NCBI GenBank assembly: GCA_902706235.1
Contig: CACSJR010000001.1
Coordinates: 1-64,000, forward strand
Reading direction: 5' to 3'
Origin: Citrobacter sp. 18056
GTDB lineage: Bacteria; Pseudomonadota; Gammaproteobacteria; Enterobacterales; Enterobacteriaceae
Length of the DNA stretch: 64,000 nucleotides
The translations under genes were made by a program, and so were the position numbers. The notes beneath the pieces are model-generated. The model did not search any database. It saw only the letters and a list, made by a program, of their open reading frames with translations, and was not told where the DNA came from. The stretch's first letter is position 1. Every line of letters starts with the position of its first letter. Positions 35,636-47,135 of the stretch are shown in pieces.

Positions 35636-36529
35636 ATGAAAGCAGATTTTAACTGGGACGACGTGCGGATATTTTTGGCAATCGCCCGCATCGGTACGCT
35701 GAGTGGCGCCGCAGAAACCCTGGGTATGGGCATTGCTACCCTCTCAAGAAAGCTGGATCGCTTTGAGAAATCGCTGGGAATACCTCTGTTCAGCAGGCAT
35801 CAGAACGGCTATCGACTAACGGATGATGGCGAGGCTCTTCTGGAGCGGGCTGAGGCGCTCGAATATGCGGGGCTTGCCTTAGGTGAGTCGGCAAAATTGC
35901 AGGGTAACGTTGCCGGAATTGTCCGGCTTGCGACTTCGGACAATCTGGCCACCCATTTTATTTTGCCTTCGCTAAAGGATATTCTGGAAAAATATCCCGA
36001 TCTGCGTGTGGAGGTGCTCAGCGGTGTGCAGTCGGTAAATCTGCATCAGAGAGACGCAGATTTAGCAATACGCATGGTCAAACCTGACAGCGGGAATCTG
36101 ACATTGAAGCGTCTCGGAACGGTAGGGTTTGGATTATACGGCGCCGATGCATATTTGAATTTATTGGATGATGGCCTCGCCGGATTATCTCTAAGTAACG
36201 CTCAGTATGTGGGCTGGTCGGAATCTCACCAGCACTTGCCTGCTGCACAATGGGTAACACGGATACTTCGCGGCAGGCCATGTAGAGTGGAAGCAAACTC
36301 TCTCGTAACACAGTTATCAGCTGTTTCAGCAGGCCTTGGTCTGGGTGTTTTACCGCACTTTATGGCAAGGAAAAACGGCCTGTATTGCGTTAATCCAGAT
36401 ATCTCTGTGGATCAGACATTATGGCTGGTTATGCACTCTGACTTAGCCGCCTCGCGGCGAGTCCGAGTGGTCGCAGACCATTTAATTGCCTTATTTGATG
36501 AGGTTAAAGATCAACTGACGCTGCCATGA
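35636..36529 (+). CDS. LysR family transcriptional regulator
   Basis: The 297-residue LysR protein has an N-terminal winged helix (WDDVRIFLAIARIGTLSGAA, then LGMGIATLSRKLDRFEKSLG) and a substrate-binding domain from about 95. The start at 35636 gives the normal LysR N terminus; the frame is open for 33 codons upstream. It faces the MFS gene at 34154 across about 290 bp, a region likely to hold shared operators. The AT-rich composition matches its partner. The inducer is unknown. Confidence 0.9.
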   Translation: MKADFNWDDVRIFLAIARIGTLSGAAETLGMGIATLSRKLDRFEKSLGIPLFSRHQNGYRLTDDGEALLERAEALEYAGLALGESAKLQGNVAGIVRLATSDNLATHFILPSLKDILEKYPDLRVEVLSGVQSVNLHQRDADLAIRMVKPDSGNLTLKRLGTVGFGLYGADAYLNLLDDGLAGLSLSNAQYVGWSESHQHLPAAQWVTRILRGRPCRVEANSLVTQLSAVSAGLGLGVLPHFMARKNGLYCVNPDISVDQTLWLVMHSDLAASRRVRVVADHLIALFDEVKDQLTLP

Positions 36530-36607
36530 TCATTTTATTATGACTTCCAGGCCTGTTTGAATGACTACACAGGTCAGCGTTTTTGGTCGTTCGCATTACA
36601 TGAATAC

Positions 36608-37090
36608 TTAGCGTTCAAGTGCAGCGAGGATGACGGTTTCCATTTTCTCTGGGGTGGTAAACGGTGCAAAACGCTTGAGCGGTTTGCCGTCGCGTCCGAT
36701 CAGGAACTTTGTGAAGTTCCATTTGATTCGCCCACCCAGCACGCCGGGCAATTCGTCTTTCAGGTAACGAAACACCGGATGTGTACCGGCGCCGTTGACC
36801 TCCACTTTCTCGAACATCGGGAAGCTTACACCGTAGTTGATGTGACAGGTCTGCGCGATTTCGTCGGCGTCGCCGGGTTCCTGTTTGCCGAACTGGTTGC
36901 AGGGGAAGCCAAGCACCACCAGACCCTGGGAGGCGTATTTCTTGTAGAGCGCTTCGAGGCCTGCGTATTGTGGCGTAAATCCACAATGGCTGGCGGTATT
37001 AACCACCAGAACAAGCGTGCCCGCATAGTCAGCCATAGAGACGGACTCTCCACGGAGGCTAGTAGCAGTCAGTTGATGAAAGGTGGTCAT
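36608..37090 (-). CDS. Glutathione peroxidase family protein
   Basis: The 160-residue peroxidase has the Cys form of the active site: Cys in NTASHCGFTPQY, Gln in FPCNQFGKQEPG, and Trp-Asn in KWNFTKFLIGRDG. It lacks the insertion found in E. coli BtuE (183 residues), so I do not use that name. It probably reduces hydrogen or lipid peroxides with thioredoxin or glutathione. It has no signal peptide and stands alone between the LysR gene and ychF. Confidence 0.93.
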   Translation of the reverse strand: MTTFHQLTATSLRGESVSMADYAGTLVLVVNTASHCGFTPQYAGLEALYKKYASQGLVVLGFPCNQFGKQEPGDADEIAQTCHINYGVSFPMFEKVEVNGAGTHPVFRYLKDELPGVLGGRIKWNFTKFLIGRDGKPLKRFAPFTTPEKMETVILAALER

Positions 37091-37193
37091 GTCGGGATCC
37101 TCGAAGAAGAATCAGTTTTTCGTCGATAGTGCCAGTCAGCGCTTTACACGACGGTGGTGCTCAACCTTACATCCATGCCCTCTAAAACGCCCA

Positions 37194-37219
37194 TAAAAAA
37201 ATCCACGCCGAAGCGTGGA
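37194..37219 (-). terminator. Rho-independent terminator of ychF
   Basis: On the minus strand TCCACGC pairs with GCGTGGA around a TTCG loop and is followed by seven T. It lies 28 bp past the ychF stop. Confidence 0.9.
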
Positions 37220-37247
37220 ATTTCTCGAGTCACGACCAAAGCAAAGC

Positions 37248-38339
37248 TTAGACGTTGAACAGGAAGTTCATTACGTCACCATCTTTAACGATGTAGTCTT
37301 TGCCTTCTGCGCGCATTTTACCGGCTTCTTTGGCACCTTGCTCACCCTTGTAGGTGATGAAGTCTTCAAAGGCGATAGTCTGTGCGCGGATGAAGCCTTT
37401 TTCGAAGTCGGTGTGGATTTTACCCGCAGCCTGTGGGGCGGTAGCGCCGACAGGGATGGTCCACGCGCGAACTTCTTTCACGCCAGCGGTGAAGTAGGTT
37501 TGCAGGTTAAGCAGTTCGTAACCGGCGCGGATAACGCGGTTCAGACCCGGTTCTTCGATGCCCAGCTCCGCCATGAATTCGTCACGGTCAGCGTCGTCCA
37601 GTTCAGCGATGTCGGATTCGACTGCGGCGCACACGGCAACCACCACAGAACCTTCGGCGTCGGCGATTTTACGCACCTGGTCGAGGTAAGGGTTGTTTTC
37701 GAAACCGTCTTCGTTGACGTTCGCGATGTACATGGTTGGCTTCAGGGTCAGGAAGCTCAGGTATTTGATGGCGGCTTTATCTTCTTCAGACAGATCCAGC
37801 GCGCGCAGCATACCGGCGTTTTCCAGCTGCGGCAGGCATTTTTCCAGTGCGGCCAGTTCAGCTTTCGCGTCTTTGTCGCCGCCTTTCGCGCGTTTCTGTA
37901 CGCGGTGGATAGCACGTTCGCAGGTATCGAGGTCTGACAGTGCCAGCTCGGTATTGATAACATCAATATCATCAGCCGGATCGACTTTGTTATTCACGTG
38001 GATGATGTTGTCGTTTTCAAAGCAGCGCACCACGTGGCCGATAGCTTCGGTTTCACGGATGTTGGTCAGAAATTGGTTTCCCAGGCCTTCGCCTTTGGAC
38101 GCGCCTTTCACCAGACCGGCGATGTCGACGAATTCCATGGTGGTCGGCAGAATACGCTGCGGCTTGACGATTTCAGCCAGTGCATCCAGACGCGGATCGG
38201 GCATCGGCACGACACCGGTGTTCGGCTCGATGGTACAGAACGGGAAGTTGGCCGCTTCGATACCGGCTTTGGTGAGCGCGTTGAACAGGGTGGATTTGCC
38301 GACGTTAGGCAGGCCGACGATACCGCATTTAAATCCCAT
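37248..38339 (-). CDS. ychF: Redox-regulated P-loop ATPase YchF
   Basis: The OLA1/YchF ATPase of 363 residues is an Obg-like protein that prefers ATP to GTP and interacts with ribosomes and stress responses. It shows P-loop GLPNVGKST, the switch region [14 protein letters not shown], a coiled-coil insertion around 130-200, and the C-terminal TGS domain ending [11 protein letters not shown]. The start at 38339 gives MGFKCGIVG as in E. coli. It follows pth on the same strand, as in E. coli. Confidence 0.97.
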   Translation of the reverse strand: MGFKCGIVGLPNVGKSTLFNALTKAGIEAANFPFCTIEPNTGVVPMPDPRLDALAEIVKPQRILPTTMEFVDIAGLVKGASKGEGLGNQFLTNIRETEAIGHVVRCFENDNIIHVNNKVDPADDIDVINTELALSDLDTCERAIHRVQKRAKGGDKDAKAELAALEKCLPQLENAGMLRALDLSEEDKAAIKYLSFLTLKPTMYIANVNEDGFENNPYLDQVRKIADAEGSVVVAVCAAVESDIAELDDADRDEFMAELGIEEPGLNRVIRAGYELLNLQTYFTAGVKEVRAWTIPVGATAPQAAGKIHTDFEKGFIRAQTIAFEDFITYKGEQGAKEAGKMRAEGKDYIVKDGDVMNFLFNV

Positions 38340-38454
38340 GATGTAAATCACCTTAATCTTTGGTAATCAACCTGTTACGTTGAACAGATTGCAGAAAAGT
38401 AAACAACTTCGCCTATTATACACGGCGCGGGGCAAAATTGCCGCCTGCCGGGTG

Positions 38455-39039
38455 TTATTGTGCTTTAAAAGCGTGTAAGCGGTTGGTCGCTTTGGTCAGC
38501 CCGTCTTTCAGCCAGACCTCGGTGCAGCGCGCCGCTTCGTCAACCGCTTCGTCTATCAGCTTCTGCTCTGACATCGGTGGCTTGCCCAGAACAAAACCGA
38601 CAACTTTGTTTTTATCGCCCGGATGACCGATTCCCACGCGTAAACGGTGAAAATTAGGGTTATTACCGAGTTTGCTGATGATGTCCTTAAGACCGTTATG
38701 ACCGCCGTGGCCGCCGCCGAGTTTGAACTTCGCCACGCCGGGTGGCAGATCCAGCTCGTCATGGGCGACCAGAATTTCGTCCGGCGCGATGCGGAAAAAG
38801 GTCGCCATCGCGGCAACGGATTTACCGCTGAGGTTCATGAAGGTGGTCGGCACCAGCAGGCGTACATCTTCGCCCGCCAGGTTGATGCGCGAGGTATAAC
38901 CAAAGAATTTACTTTCTTCGCGCAGTGGGGCGCGGCAGCGGTCGGCCAGTAAATCCACATACCAGGCCCCGGCGTTATGACGGGTAGCGGCATATTCAGC
39001 CCCTGGATTGGCAAGGCCGACAATCAGTTTAATCGTCAC
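38455..39039 (-). CDS. pth: Peptidyl-tRNA hydrolase
   Basis: Releases tRNA from prematurely dropped peptidyl-tRNAs; essential. The 194 residues match E. coli Pth throughout. The catalytic His and Asn are seen in TRHNAGAW, with [15 protein letters not shown] and [13 protein letters not shown]. The start is GTG at 39039, with AGGAA eight bases upstream, giving the standard N terminus [13 protein letters not shown]. An ATG at 39102 would add 21 unmatched residues. Confidence 0.96.
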   Translation of the reverse strand: MTIKLIVGLANPGAEYAATRHNAGAWYVDLLADRCRAPLREESKFFGYTSRINLAGEDVRLLVPTTFMNLSGKSVAAMATFFRIAPDEILVAHDELDLPPGVAKFKLGGGHGGHNGLKDIISKLGNNPNFHRLRVGIGHPGDKNKVVGFVLGKPPMSEQKLIDEAVDEAARCTEVWLKDGLTKATNRLHAFKAQ

Positions 39040-39212
39040 GTTTTTATTCCTGAGTGCGTCGATATCTGGCGCGTAGTGTACTGTAATCGCTGCGGGAGAC
39101 AAAATTCTGCAAGCCAGACGGGATGAGGGAAGTTGTTGCGGTGCTGAACCATTAGAAATTCATATAGTTCAGACTGTTATTTGTAAAGTTTTGTTGCCCA
39201 CATGTTCGTAAT

Positions 39213-39255
39213 TGTGATCGCATACGCACTAACAGGCAAAAGTGTTGTCTATACT
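39213..39255 (+). promoter_or_regulatory. Candidate CRP-dependent promoter of ychH
   Basis: TGTGA at 39213-39217 with a weaker second half ACGCA at 39224-39228 forms a CRP-like site centred at 39220.5. A TATACT -10 box lies at 39250-39255. A transcript start about 7 bases later puts the site near -41.5, the class II position. E. coli ychH is known to depend on CRP, which fits. Confidence 0.55.
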
Positions 39256-39310
39256 TTACACACAAGGACCAGGGATATTCCCTGTCAACCCAAAGTTCCG
39301 GAGGTGACAT

Positions 39311-39586
39311 ATGAAACGCAGAAACGCTTCGCGACTCGGTAATGTGCTCATGGGTTTAGGGTTAACTGTCATGGTCGTTGGAGTTGGTTACTCTATTTTA
39401 AACCAGCTTCCGCAACTTGATCTGCCGCAATACTTTGCGCACGGCGCAGTGCTCAGCATCTTCCTCGGTGCAGTCCTTTGGCTGGCGGGGGCTCGCGTCA
39501 GCGGCCACGAGCAGGTGAGCGACAGATATTGGTGGGTGCGCCACTATGATAAACGCTGTCGTCGGGACAGCCATCGCCACAGCTAA
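39311..39586 (+). CDS. ychH: Stress-induced inner membrane protein YchH
   Basis: The 91-residue protein is the same as E. coli YchH in length and plan. It has two transmembrane helices (about 14-30 and 45-62: LGLTVMVVGVGYSIL and AVLSIFLGAVLWLAG), DRYWWVRHYDKRCRRD, and a His-rich tail. E. coli YchH is linked to stress tolerance and biofilm formation. CGGAGG precedes the ATG. It is divergent from pth, as in E. coli. Confidence 0.95.
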   Translation: MKRRNASRLGNVLMGLGLTVMVVGVGYSILNQLPQLDLPQYFAHGAVLSIFLGAVLWLAGARVSGHEQVSDRYWWVRHYDKRCRRDSHRHS

Positions 39587-39603
39587 TACCTGGATTTTTC
39601 AGC

Positions 39604-39629
39604 AAAACGGCTCCTGAGAGAGCCGTTTT
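39604..39629. terminator. Bidirectional terminator between ychH and the GNAT gene
   Basis: AAAACGGCTC (39604-39613) pairs perfectly with GAGCCGTTTT (39620-39629) around a 6-base loop. The A and T arms allow use from both convergent genes. Confidence 0.88.
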
Positions 39630-39640
39630 CATTTATGCGT

Positions 39641-40165
39641 TCAGGGCGCAGGGCGCGTAAACATCCGCACCGGGCTGCCGTGATAAATGACGTCAAGCTG
39701 GAACTGAAATCCAAAACGTTCGGCGAGATGCACGGAACGCTGATTCTCTTCATCAATAATGCAGCATAGCGGTGCGCCGAGTTCACGGTCTGCCCATTGC
39801 AGCATCGCCTCTAACGCTTCTTTGGCATAACCCATACCGTGCACCGCCGGGATAAGCGCCCAACCTGCTTCAGGGCAGTCCAGCGCCGGAGTAAGATTAC
39901 GCTTCGCTTCCTGCAAACCAAACGAACCGATATAGCGCCCGCTTTGTTTCTCAAACGCCGCCCAGTAACCGTAGCCCAACACCTGCCAGTGGCCGATATA
40001 GCGCAGTAATCGGCTCCAGCTGACCTCCGCACTTTGCGGTTCCCCGCCAATAAATTTCACCACCTGCGGATCGGCCCAGAAGGCCGCCAGGTCGTCAAAA
40101 TCATCAACGGTAAAATGGCGTAAAACTAGCCGTTCCGTTTCCAGACGCGGGGCGTGAGTGAGCAT
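39641..40165 (-). CDS. GNAT family N-acetyltransferase, RimJ/RimL type
   Basis: The 174-residue acetyltransferase begins TERLVLRHFTVDDFDDLAAF, typical of RimJ/RimL-type N-acetyltransferases. The acetyl-CoA region is around HGMGYAKEALEAML, and NQRSVHLAERFGF is the usual C-terminal motif. The target (protein N terminus or small amine) cannot be told. It starts 8 bp after the dauA stop on the same strand, so it is probably cotranscribed with dauA. Confidence 0.88.
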   Translation of the reverse strand: MLTHAPRLETERLVLRHFTVDDFDDLAAFWADPQVVKFIGGEPQSAEVSWSRLLRYIGHWQVLGYGYWAAFEKQSGRYIGSFGLQEAKRNLTPALDCPEAGWALIPAVHGMGYAKEALEAMLQWADRELGAPLCCIIDEENQRSVHLAERFGFQFQLDVIYHGSPVRMFTRPAP

Positions 40166-40173
40166 TGTCTTCC

Positions 40174-41904
40174 TTATTGGTTGGTCATTTGATTATCGCG
40201 TTGGTCCGCCAGTGCCGCATCGCGGTCAGGGTAGAACGCCAGTCGGCCGGGGATCGGTTTGACGCCTGCACGGGCCAGGGTGCGCAGCGGCTGAAACTCA
40301 AGATTCGAGACCCGCAATTCACATCCTTCCGGCAGTTTACTGACAAAGCGCTGGAACGCTTCCAGGCCGCCTGCATCCAGGACCGGCACGGCGTCCCACT
40401 TTAAGACCACAATGCGCTTACCATCAATTCGCGATTCAAGGTCGGTGAACACGCTTTCGGCGGCGGCGAAAAACAGAGGACCGATCACCCGAATCACCAG
40501 CACGTCATCCGGCACGGTAACATTCACTGGCGCAAGGTGCGTCATTCTGGCAATCCGGCGCATGAATAACAAAGATGCCAGCACGATGCCGACGCTGATA
40601 GCGATCACCATATCAAACAGCACCGTAAGTGACATACAAATCAGCATCACCACGATGTCATCACCAGGTGCCCGGCGCAGCAAATAAACGACTTTGTGCG
40701 CTTCGCTCATGTTCCACGCCACCATCAGCAGCAGGGCGGCCATTGCGGAAAGCGGAAGCCAGGAAAGCAGCGGTGCCAGCACCAGCAGCGCCATGATCAC
40801 CAGTACCGCGTGGATGACCGCCGCCATTGGCGAGGTGGCCCCAGCGCGAACGTTGGCGGCAGAACGGGCAATGGCGGCGGTGGCGGTGATGCCGCCAAAG
40901 AATGGCGCAATCATGTTGCCGAGGCCCTGACCGATCAGCTCATTATTGGCCTTGTGGCGGGTGCCGGTCATACCGTCCAACACGACTGCGCAGAGCAGGG
41001 ATTCAATCGCCCCGAGCATCGCCATCGAAAACGCGGCGGGCAGCAGCGCCTGCAGGGAATCCCAACTCAGGGTGAAGTCGGAATCGGGCATCTTCCACGG
41101 CAGCACCAGCTGCGGCAAAAGCTGCGGGATCCCGTTGCCTTGCGTACCGTCGCCCAGAACATAGTGGAACTGCGAGCCGATGGTCGCTACGTGTCCACCC
41201 AGCATATTCACGATACCCATTACCGCGCAGCCTGCCAGCAGCGCCGGTAAATGCCCCGGTAATCGAATGCCCAGACGTGGCCAGAAAATCAGAATAGCCA
41301 GCGTCACCACGCCAATGGCGGCATCGCCCGGGTTTAGCGTCGGCAGGGCCATCACCAGCGCGCCCACTTTCTGCCAGTAATGTTCCGGCATATGCGTTAA
41401 CGACAGGCCGAAGAAATCTTTTATCTGCATGGTGGCGATGGTGATGCCAATCCCGGAGGTAAAGCCAAGCGTCACCGAGATCGGAATATATTCAATCAGG
41501 CGGCCAAAACGGGCGAGGCCGAACAGCACCAGGAAGATGCCGGAAAGTAGCGTCGCCACCAGTAATCCCGCGAGGCCGAACTGTTGGGACACCGGGTAGA
41601 GGATCACCACAAATGCGGCCGTCGGGCCGGAGACGCTGAAACGAGAACCGCCAGTCAGGGCAATAATTATCCCGGCGACCGCCGACGTATAAAGGCCGTA
41701 CTGCGGCGCAACGCCGCTGCCAATCGCCAGCGCCATTGCCAGCGGAATAGCAATAATACCGACGGTTATCCCGGCTACCAGATCGCGGGTAAATCGGTTA
41801 ACGGTGTATTTTTCTTTCCAGCAGGCGTCGATAAGGGCGCGAAACGGCAAGATATCTGCGAGTGTGGCTTTGTTCACAGTGGTCTTCATCCATGAGCGCA
41901 TCAT
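40174..41904 (-). CDS. dauA: C4-dicarboxylate transporter DauA
   Basis: SLC26/SulP transporter (formerly YchM) for aerobic succinate uptake at acidic pH. The membrane domain runs to about residue 440 and includes [40 protein letters not shown] and [19 protein letters not shown]. The C-terminal STAS domain follows ([20 protein letters not shown]). The frame allows starts at 41904, 41901 and 41889, none with a strong ribosome binding site; E. coli DauA (559 residues) suggests a slightly shorter protein than 576. Confidence 0.94.
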   Translation of the reverse strand: MMRSWMKTTVNKATLADILPFRALIDACWKEKYTVNRFTRDLVAGITVGIIAIPLAMALAIGSGVAPQYGLYTSAVAGIIIALTGGSRFSVSGPTAAFVVILYPVSQQFGLAGLLVATLLSGIFLVLFGLARFGRLIEYIPISVTLGFTSGIGITIATMQIKDFFGLSLTHMPEHYWQKVGALVMALPTLNPGDAAIGVVTLAILIFWPRLGIRLPGHLPALLAGCAVMGIVNMLGGHVATIGSQFHYVLGDGTQGNGIPQLLPQLVLPWKMPDSDFTLSWDSLQALLPAAFSMAMLGAIESLLCAVVLDGMTGTRHKANNELIGQGLGNMIAPFFGGITATAAIARSAANVRAGATSPMAAVIHAVLVIMALLVLAPLLSWLPLSAMAALLLMVAWNMSEAHKVVYLLRRAPGDDIVVMLICMSLTVLFDMVIAISVGIVLASLLFMRRIARMTHLAPVNVTVPDDVLVIRVIGPLFFAAAESVFTDLESRIDGKRIVVLKWDAVPVLDAGGLEAFQRFVSKLPEGCELRVSNLEFQPLRTLARAGVKPIPGRLAFYPDRDAALADQRDNQMTNQ

Positions 41905-41960
41905 TTGTCAGAGGAGAACAAATGAAGGAGGCATTAGTCATACAAATAGTTGATTAAAAC

Positions 41961-41988
41961 AAAAAAACCCGCCGGAGCGGGTTTTTGT
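41961..41988 (-). terminator. Rho-independent terminator of prs
   Basis: AAACCCGC pairs with GCGGGTTT around CGGA (41965-41984). On the minus strand the hairpin is followed by a run of seven T. It lies 12 bp past the prs stop. Confidence 0.92.
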
Positions 41989-41999
41989 ACCGGGCTCGA

Positions 42000-43031
<1,032 letters not shown>

Positions 43032-43081
43032 TTAATGAGCACGATGCAACGTCTGGAACGGGGTGACGTTGTCACCGAAAC

Positions 43082-43942
43082 TCAGTCTGCCCCTTCGAAA
43101 GTCAGCATTAACGGCGAGATGTTCACACCGCGGGCAATAAAGCCCTGCAACCATTCCGGGGCTTGCTCAAGCACCTGGCGGGCGGCGGATTCGGTGTCAA
43201 ATTCAGCAAACACACAGGCCCCTGTGCCAGTCAGGCGCGACGGGGCGTATTCTAACAGCCAGGAAAGCGCGGCATCAACCTTACGAAAACGTTTTCTTGC
43301 GATAACCTCGCAATCGTTGCTGAATTCACATTTTAGTAACGTTTCAATTGACCTGTGCGGTGAATTTCTGGGCAATTCGGGATCGCTAAAAATAACTGGC
43401 GTCGGAATGCTCACGCCAGGGTGTGCGACCAGGTACCATTTTTCCGGCACCGTGACCGGCGTCAGCACTTCGCCAACCCCTTCGGCGAAGGCGGCATGTC
43501 CGCGAACAAATACCGGCACATCAGCGCCAAGGGCCAGGCCCATCGTCGCCAGTTCATCCACTGACAGCCCACAGCCCCATAAATGGTTCAGCGCCACTAA
43601 CACGGTGGCGGCATTCGATGAGCCGCCGCCGAGACCGCCGCCCATCGGCAAACGTTTGTCGATACTGATGTCCGCACCCGCGCCTTCAGGCAGGCGACCG
43701 CTTTCCGCGGCCGCGCGCATCAGCATCCGGGCTGCGCGAATAATCAGGTTCTCATCATTCGGCACGCCGTCTACGGGGGTGAGCAACCGTAGCTCGCCGT
43801 CGTAACGTACGTCGATGGTTATCGTGTCGCCGTAATCAAGGAACTGAAACAGCGTCTGCAACGTGTGATACCCATCGGCGCGCTGGCCGGTAATATAGAG
43901 AAAAAGATTCAGTTTTGCTGGAGAAGGCCAACGGGTACTCAT
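43082..43942 (-). CDS. ispE: 4-diphosphocytidyl-2-C-methyl-D-erythritol kinase
   Basis: The GHMP kinase of the MEP isoprenoid pathway phosphorylates CDP-ME at position 2. The 286 residues (E. coli 283) show [20 protein letters not shown] at the start and the ATP loop [18 protein letters not shown]. The ATG overlaps the lolB stop by 4 bp, so it is translationally coupled to lolB. prs follows downstream, the usual enterobacterial order. Confidence 0.97.
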   Translation of the reverse strand: MSTRWPSPAKLNLFLYITGQRADGYHTLQTLFQFLDYGDTITIDVRYDGELRLLTPVDGVPNDENLIIRAARMLMRAAAESGRLPEGAGADISIDKRLPMGGGLGGGSSNAATVLVALNHLWGCGLSVDELATMGLALGADVPVFVRGHAAFAEGVGEVLTPVTVPEKWYLVAHPGVSIPTPVIFSDPELPRNSPHRSIETLLKCEFSNDCEVIARKRFRKVDAALSWLLEYAPSRLTGTGACVFAEFDTESAARQVLEQAPEWLQGFIARGVNISPLMLTFEGAD

Positions 43943-44556
43943 TTAACTATCCAGCTGTCCATTTTCAGTTTGATGCGCTCGTTGCCTTCGGTCAGCTCCA
44001 TGTTGGACGGCAGTGACGGCTGGGTTTTGCTGTCATATCCGCTGTACACCACTTTCCAGTTCTTACCGTTTTCAGTGTAGTTCACTTCACTCAGGCGATA
44101 CTGGTCATCGAGTTTGTAGTCGGTCGCATCGCCCGGCAGGCCGAGGATCCACTGGCGCAGGCTGTTCAGCGGAATAGGCATTCCGGTCAGCTTGCCAATC
44201 ATCTCTTCGGCGTCGGTAGAGGTGTAGGATTGACCTTTGTTATCAATCAACGTCACGCTGCCCGGCGCTGCGGTGAGTGACAGCTCAGTGCTGCCGAGCG
44301 GGTTAGTCAGCAGCAGGCGATAGTTATCTTTGCCGGTCTGCTGCCAGAAGAAGCGGGCATAGACTTTTTGAGAGTCGGACAGGAACGCGAACGCGCCACG
44401 GGTCTGGTACTGGTTTAACTGGCGGACTTGCTGCTGATGTTGTTGCCACTGCGGCGAATCCGGGCTTTTGCCTGGACCCTTCGGTGCGTTGATGGAGCAG
44501 GCGGTTAATACCAGCGCCGCCAGGGGCATCAGGCGTAATACACGGGTCAGGTTCAT
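43939..44556 (-). CDS. lolB: Outer membrane lipoprotein receptor LolB
   Basis: Accepts lipoproteins from LolA and inserts them in the outer membrane. The 205 residues start with a lipoprotein signal peptide whose lipobox is VLTAC, so the mature protein begins at the Cys near 20. [20 protein letters not shown] and the [18 protein letters not shown] region are typical. It is divergent from hemA across 194 bp, as in E. coli. Confidence 0.97.
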   Translation of the reverse strand: MNLTRVLRLMPLAALVLTACSINAPKGPGKSPDSPQWQQHQQQVRQLNQYQTRGAFAFLSDSQKVYARFFWQQTGKDNYRLLLTNPLGSTELSLTAAPGSVTLIDNKGQSYTSTDAEEMIGKLTGMPIPLNSLRQWILGLPGDATDYKLDDQYRLSEVNYTENGKNWKVVYSGYDSKTQPSLPSNMELTEGNERIKLKMDSWIVK

Positions 44557-44750
44557 AAAAATCCTTGATATACGTTGCAGTTATAACCGTCAATGCTAGC
44601 GCCGCCTTCTTCCAGCGTCTACGTTCAAGTTGTCTCAAATCACAAAATTACCGATTACTCCGAAAGGAGGCTCTCCCTTTTATTGACCTTGCGCATCCTG
44701 TATGATGCGCTCAGACTAACCTTATCAACGCTGGTACTACTCCTGCATTC

Positions 44751-46007
44751 ATGACGCTCCTGGCACTTGGCATCAACCACAAAACCGCTCCGGTCGCGCT
44801 GCGAGAACGTGTTACGTTTTCGCCAGATACGCTCGACAAGGCGCTGGAAAGTCTTCTGTCCCAGCCGATGGTGCAGGGCGGCGTGGTGCTGTCGACGTGT
44901 AACCGCACCGAGCTGTATCTCAGCGTTGAAGAAGAAGGTAATTTGCAGGAATCGCTGATTCGCTGGCTGTGTGATTATCACCAGCTCAACGAAGAAGACC
45001 TGCGCAACAGCCTTTACTGGCATCAGGATAACGACGCGGTCAGCCATCTGATGCGCGTTGCCAGCGGGCTGGATTCGCTGATCCTCGGTGAACCGCAAAT
45101 CCTCGGCCAGGTGAAAAAAGCCTTTGCCGATTCCAGTCGTGGGCATCTACACGTCAGTGAACTGGAACGCATGTTCCAGAAATCCTTCTCTGTAGCCAAA
45201 CGCGTGCGCACCGAAACCGACATCGGCACCAGCGCTGTTTCCGTCGCCTTCGCGGCCTGTACACTGGCCCGCCAAATTTTTGAATCTCTGTCGTCTGTCA
45301 CCGTGTTACTGGTCGGCGCCGGGGAGACTATCGAACTGGTTGCCCGTCATTTGCGTGAACATCGCGTCAAAAAGATGTTGATTGCCAATCGGACGCGAGA
45401 ACGTGCGCAGGTGCTGGCCGATGAGGTTGGGGCGGAAGTGATTGCGCTGAGCGACGTCGACGAACGCCTGAAAGAGGCTGACATTATTATCAGCTCCACC
45501 GCCAGCCCGCTGCCGATCATCGGCAAAGGCATGGTGGAACGTGCGTTGAAAGCGCGGCGCAACCAGCCGATGTTGCTGGTGGATATCGCCGTCCCGCGCG
45601 ACGTTGAGCCAGAGGTCAGCAAACTCGCCAACGCCTATCTTTACAGCGTCGACGACCTGCAAAACATCATTCAGCACAACATGGCGCAGCGCCAGGCCGC
45701 CGCGCAGCAGGCTGAAACGATAGTCGAGCAGGAAACCAGTGAATTTATGGCCTGGCTGCGCGCGCAAAGCGTCAGCGAGACTATTCGTGATTACCGCTCG
45801 CAGGCCTCCCAGGTGCGTGATGAACTCACCGCCCGCGCATTGGCTGCGCTGCAGCAAGGTGGCGATGCCGAAGCCATCATGCAGGATCTGGCGCGTAAAT
45901 TAACCAATCGCCTGATCCACACTCCAACCAAATCACTTCAACAGGCTGCCCGTGACGGGGATGATGAACGCCTGAATATTCTGCGCGACAGCCTCGGGCT
46001 GGAATAG
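44751..46007 (+). CDS. hemA: Glutamyl-tRNA reductase
   Basis: First enzyme of C5 haem synthesis; reduces glutamyl-tRNA to glutamate-1-semialdehyde. The 418 residues equal E. coli HemA. It carries the nucleophile Cys in [12 protein letters not shown], the NADPH motif [16 protein letters not shown], and the C-terminal dimerisation helices. The N terminus [11 protein letters not shown] keeps the residues that mediate haem-dependent turnover in E. coli. No strong Shine-Dalgarno is visible before the ATG. prfA and prmC follow. Confidence 0.98.
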   Translation: MTLLALGINHKTAPVALRERVTFSPDTLDKALESLLSQPMVQGGVVLSTCNRTELYLSVEEEGNLQESLIRWLCDYHQLNEEDLRNSLYWHQDNDAVSHLMRVASGLDSLILGEPQILGQVKKAFADSSRGHLHVSELERMFQKSFSVAKRVRTETDIGTSAVSVAFAACTLARQIFESLSSVTVLLVGAGETIELVARHLREHRVKKMLIANRTRERAQVLADEVGAEVIALSDVDERLKEADIIISSTASPLPIIGKGMVERALKARRNQPMLLVDIAVPRDVEPEVSKLANAYLYSVDDLQNIIQHNMAQRQAAAQQAETIVEQETSEFMAWLRAQSVSETIRDYRSQASQVRDELTARALAALQQGGDAEAIMQDLARKLTNRLIHTPTKSLQQAARDGDDERLNILRDSLGLE

Positions 46008-46052
46008 CGCTGCTCTCTCAAATTTTAATTACAGGGTGAATTTTACACGCCT

Positions 46053-47135
46053 ATGAAGCCGTCTATTGTTGCCAAACTGCAAGCGCTGCATGAGCGCCAT
46101 GAAGAAGTCCAGGCGCTGCTGGGTGATGCCGGAACCATCGCCGATCAGGACCGTTTCCGCGCGCTGTCGCGGGAATATGCGCAGCTCAGCGATGTCGCGA
46201 AATGTTTTACCGACTGGCAGCAAGTCCAGGAAGACATTGAAACCGCACAGATGATGCTCGACGACCCTGAAATGCGCGAAATGGCGCAGGAAGAGTTGCA
46301 GGAAGCGAAAACCAAAAGTGAACAACTGGAGCAGGAGCTTCAGGTTCTGTTGTTACCGAAAGACCCGGACGATGAGCGCAGCGCATTTGTCGAAGTCCGC
46401 GCTGGTACCGGCGGGGATGAAGCGGCGCTGTTTGCCGGCGACCTGTTCCGCATGTACAGCCGTTATGCCGAAGCGCGTCGTTGGCGCGTGGAAATCATGA
46501 GCGCCAACGAAGGTGAGCATGGTGGCTTCAAAGAAGTGATCGCCAAAGTCAGCGGCGACGGCGTTTATGGTCGTCTGAAATTTGAATCCGGCGGCCACCG
46601 CGTACAGCGCGTTCCGGCCACGGAATCGCAGGGGCGTATTCATACCTCCGCGTGCACCGTCGCGGTGATGCCAGAATTGCCGGAAGCCGAAATGCCGGAC
46701 ATTAGCCCGGCCGATTTGCGTATTGATACCTTCCGCTCCTCGGGCGCGGGTGGTCAGCACGTAAACACCACCGATTCCGCGATCCGTATTACCCACTTGC
46801 CGACCGGTATTGTGGTGGAGTGTCAGGACGAACGTTCGCAGCATAAAAACAAAGCCAAAGCGCTTTCTGTGCTGGGGGCGCGTATTCGTGCCGCTGAAAT
46901 CGCAAAACGCCAGCAGGCAGAAGCGTCCACCCGCCGTAACCTGTTGGGTAGCGGCGATCGCAGCGACCGTAACCGTACCTACAACTTCCCGCAGGGCCGC
47001 GTGACCGACCACCGTATCAACCTGACGCTGTACCGTCTGGATGAAACCATGGAAGGCAAACTCGATATGCTCATTGAACCGATCGTGCAGGAATACCAGG
47101 CCGATCAGCTGGCGGCGTTGTCCGATCAGGAATGA
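46053..47135 (+). CDS. prfA: Peptide chain release factor 1
   Basis: RF1 reads UAA and UAG. The 360 residues carry the codon-recognition tripeptide region near [12 protein letters not shown] and the catalytic GGQ in [17 protein letters not shown], whose Gln is methylated by PrmC. Its gene follows at once with a 4-bp overlap (ATGA). It lies 45 bp after hemA, as in E. coli. Confidence 0.98.
   Translation: MKPSIVAKLQALHERHEEVQALLGDAGTIADQDRFRALSREYAQLSDVAKCFTDWQQVQEDIETAQMMLDDPEMREMAQEELQEAKTKSEQLEQELQVLLLPKDPDDERSAFVEVRAGTGGDEAALFAGDLFRMYSRYAEARRWRVEIMSANEGEHGGFKEVIAKVSGDGVYGRLKFESGGHRVQRVPATESQGRIHTSACTVAVMPELPEAEMPDISPADLRIDTFRSSGAGGQHVNTTDSAIRITHLPTGIVVECQDERSQHKNKAKALSVLGARIRAAEIAKRQQAEASTRRNLLGSGDRSDRNRTYNFPQGRVTDHRINLTLYRLDETMEGKLDMLIEPIVQEYQADQLAALSDQE

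Noticed and set aside
36608-37090. Naming the glutathione peroxidase btuE
   Set aside because: It is 160 residues, lacks the BtuE insertion and is not in a btu operon, so it is only a family member.
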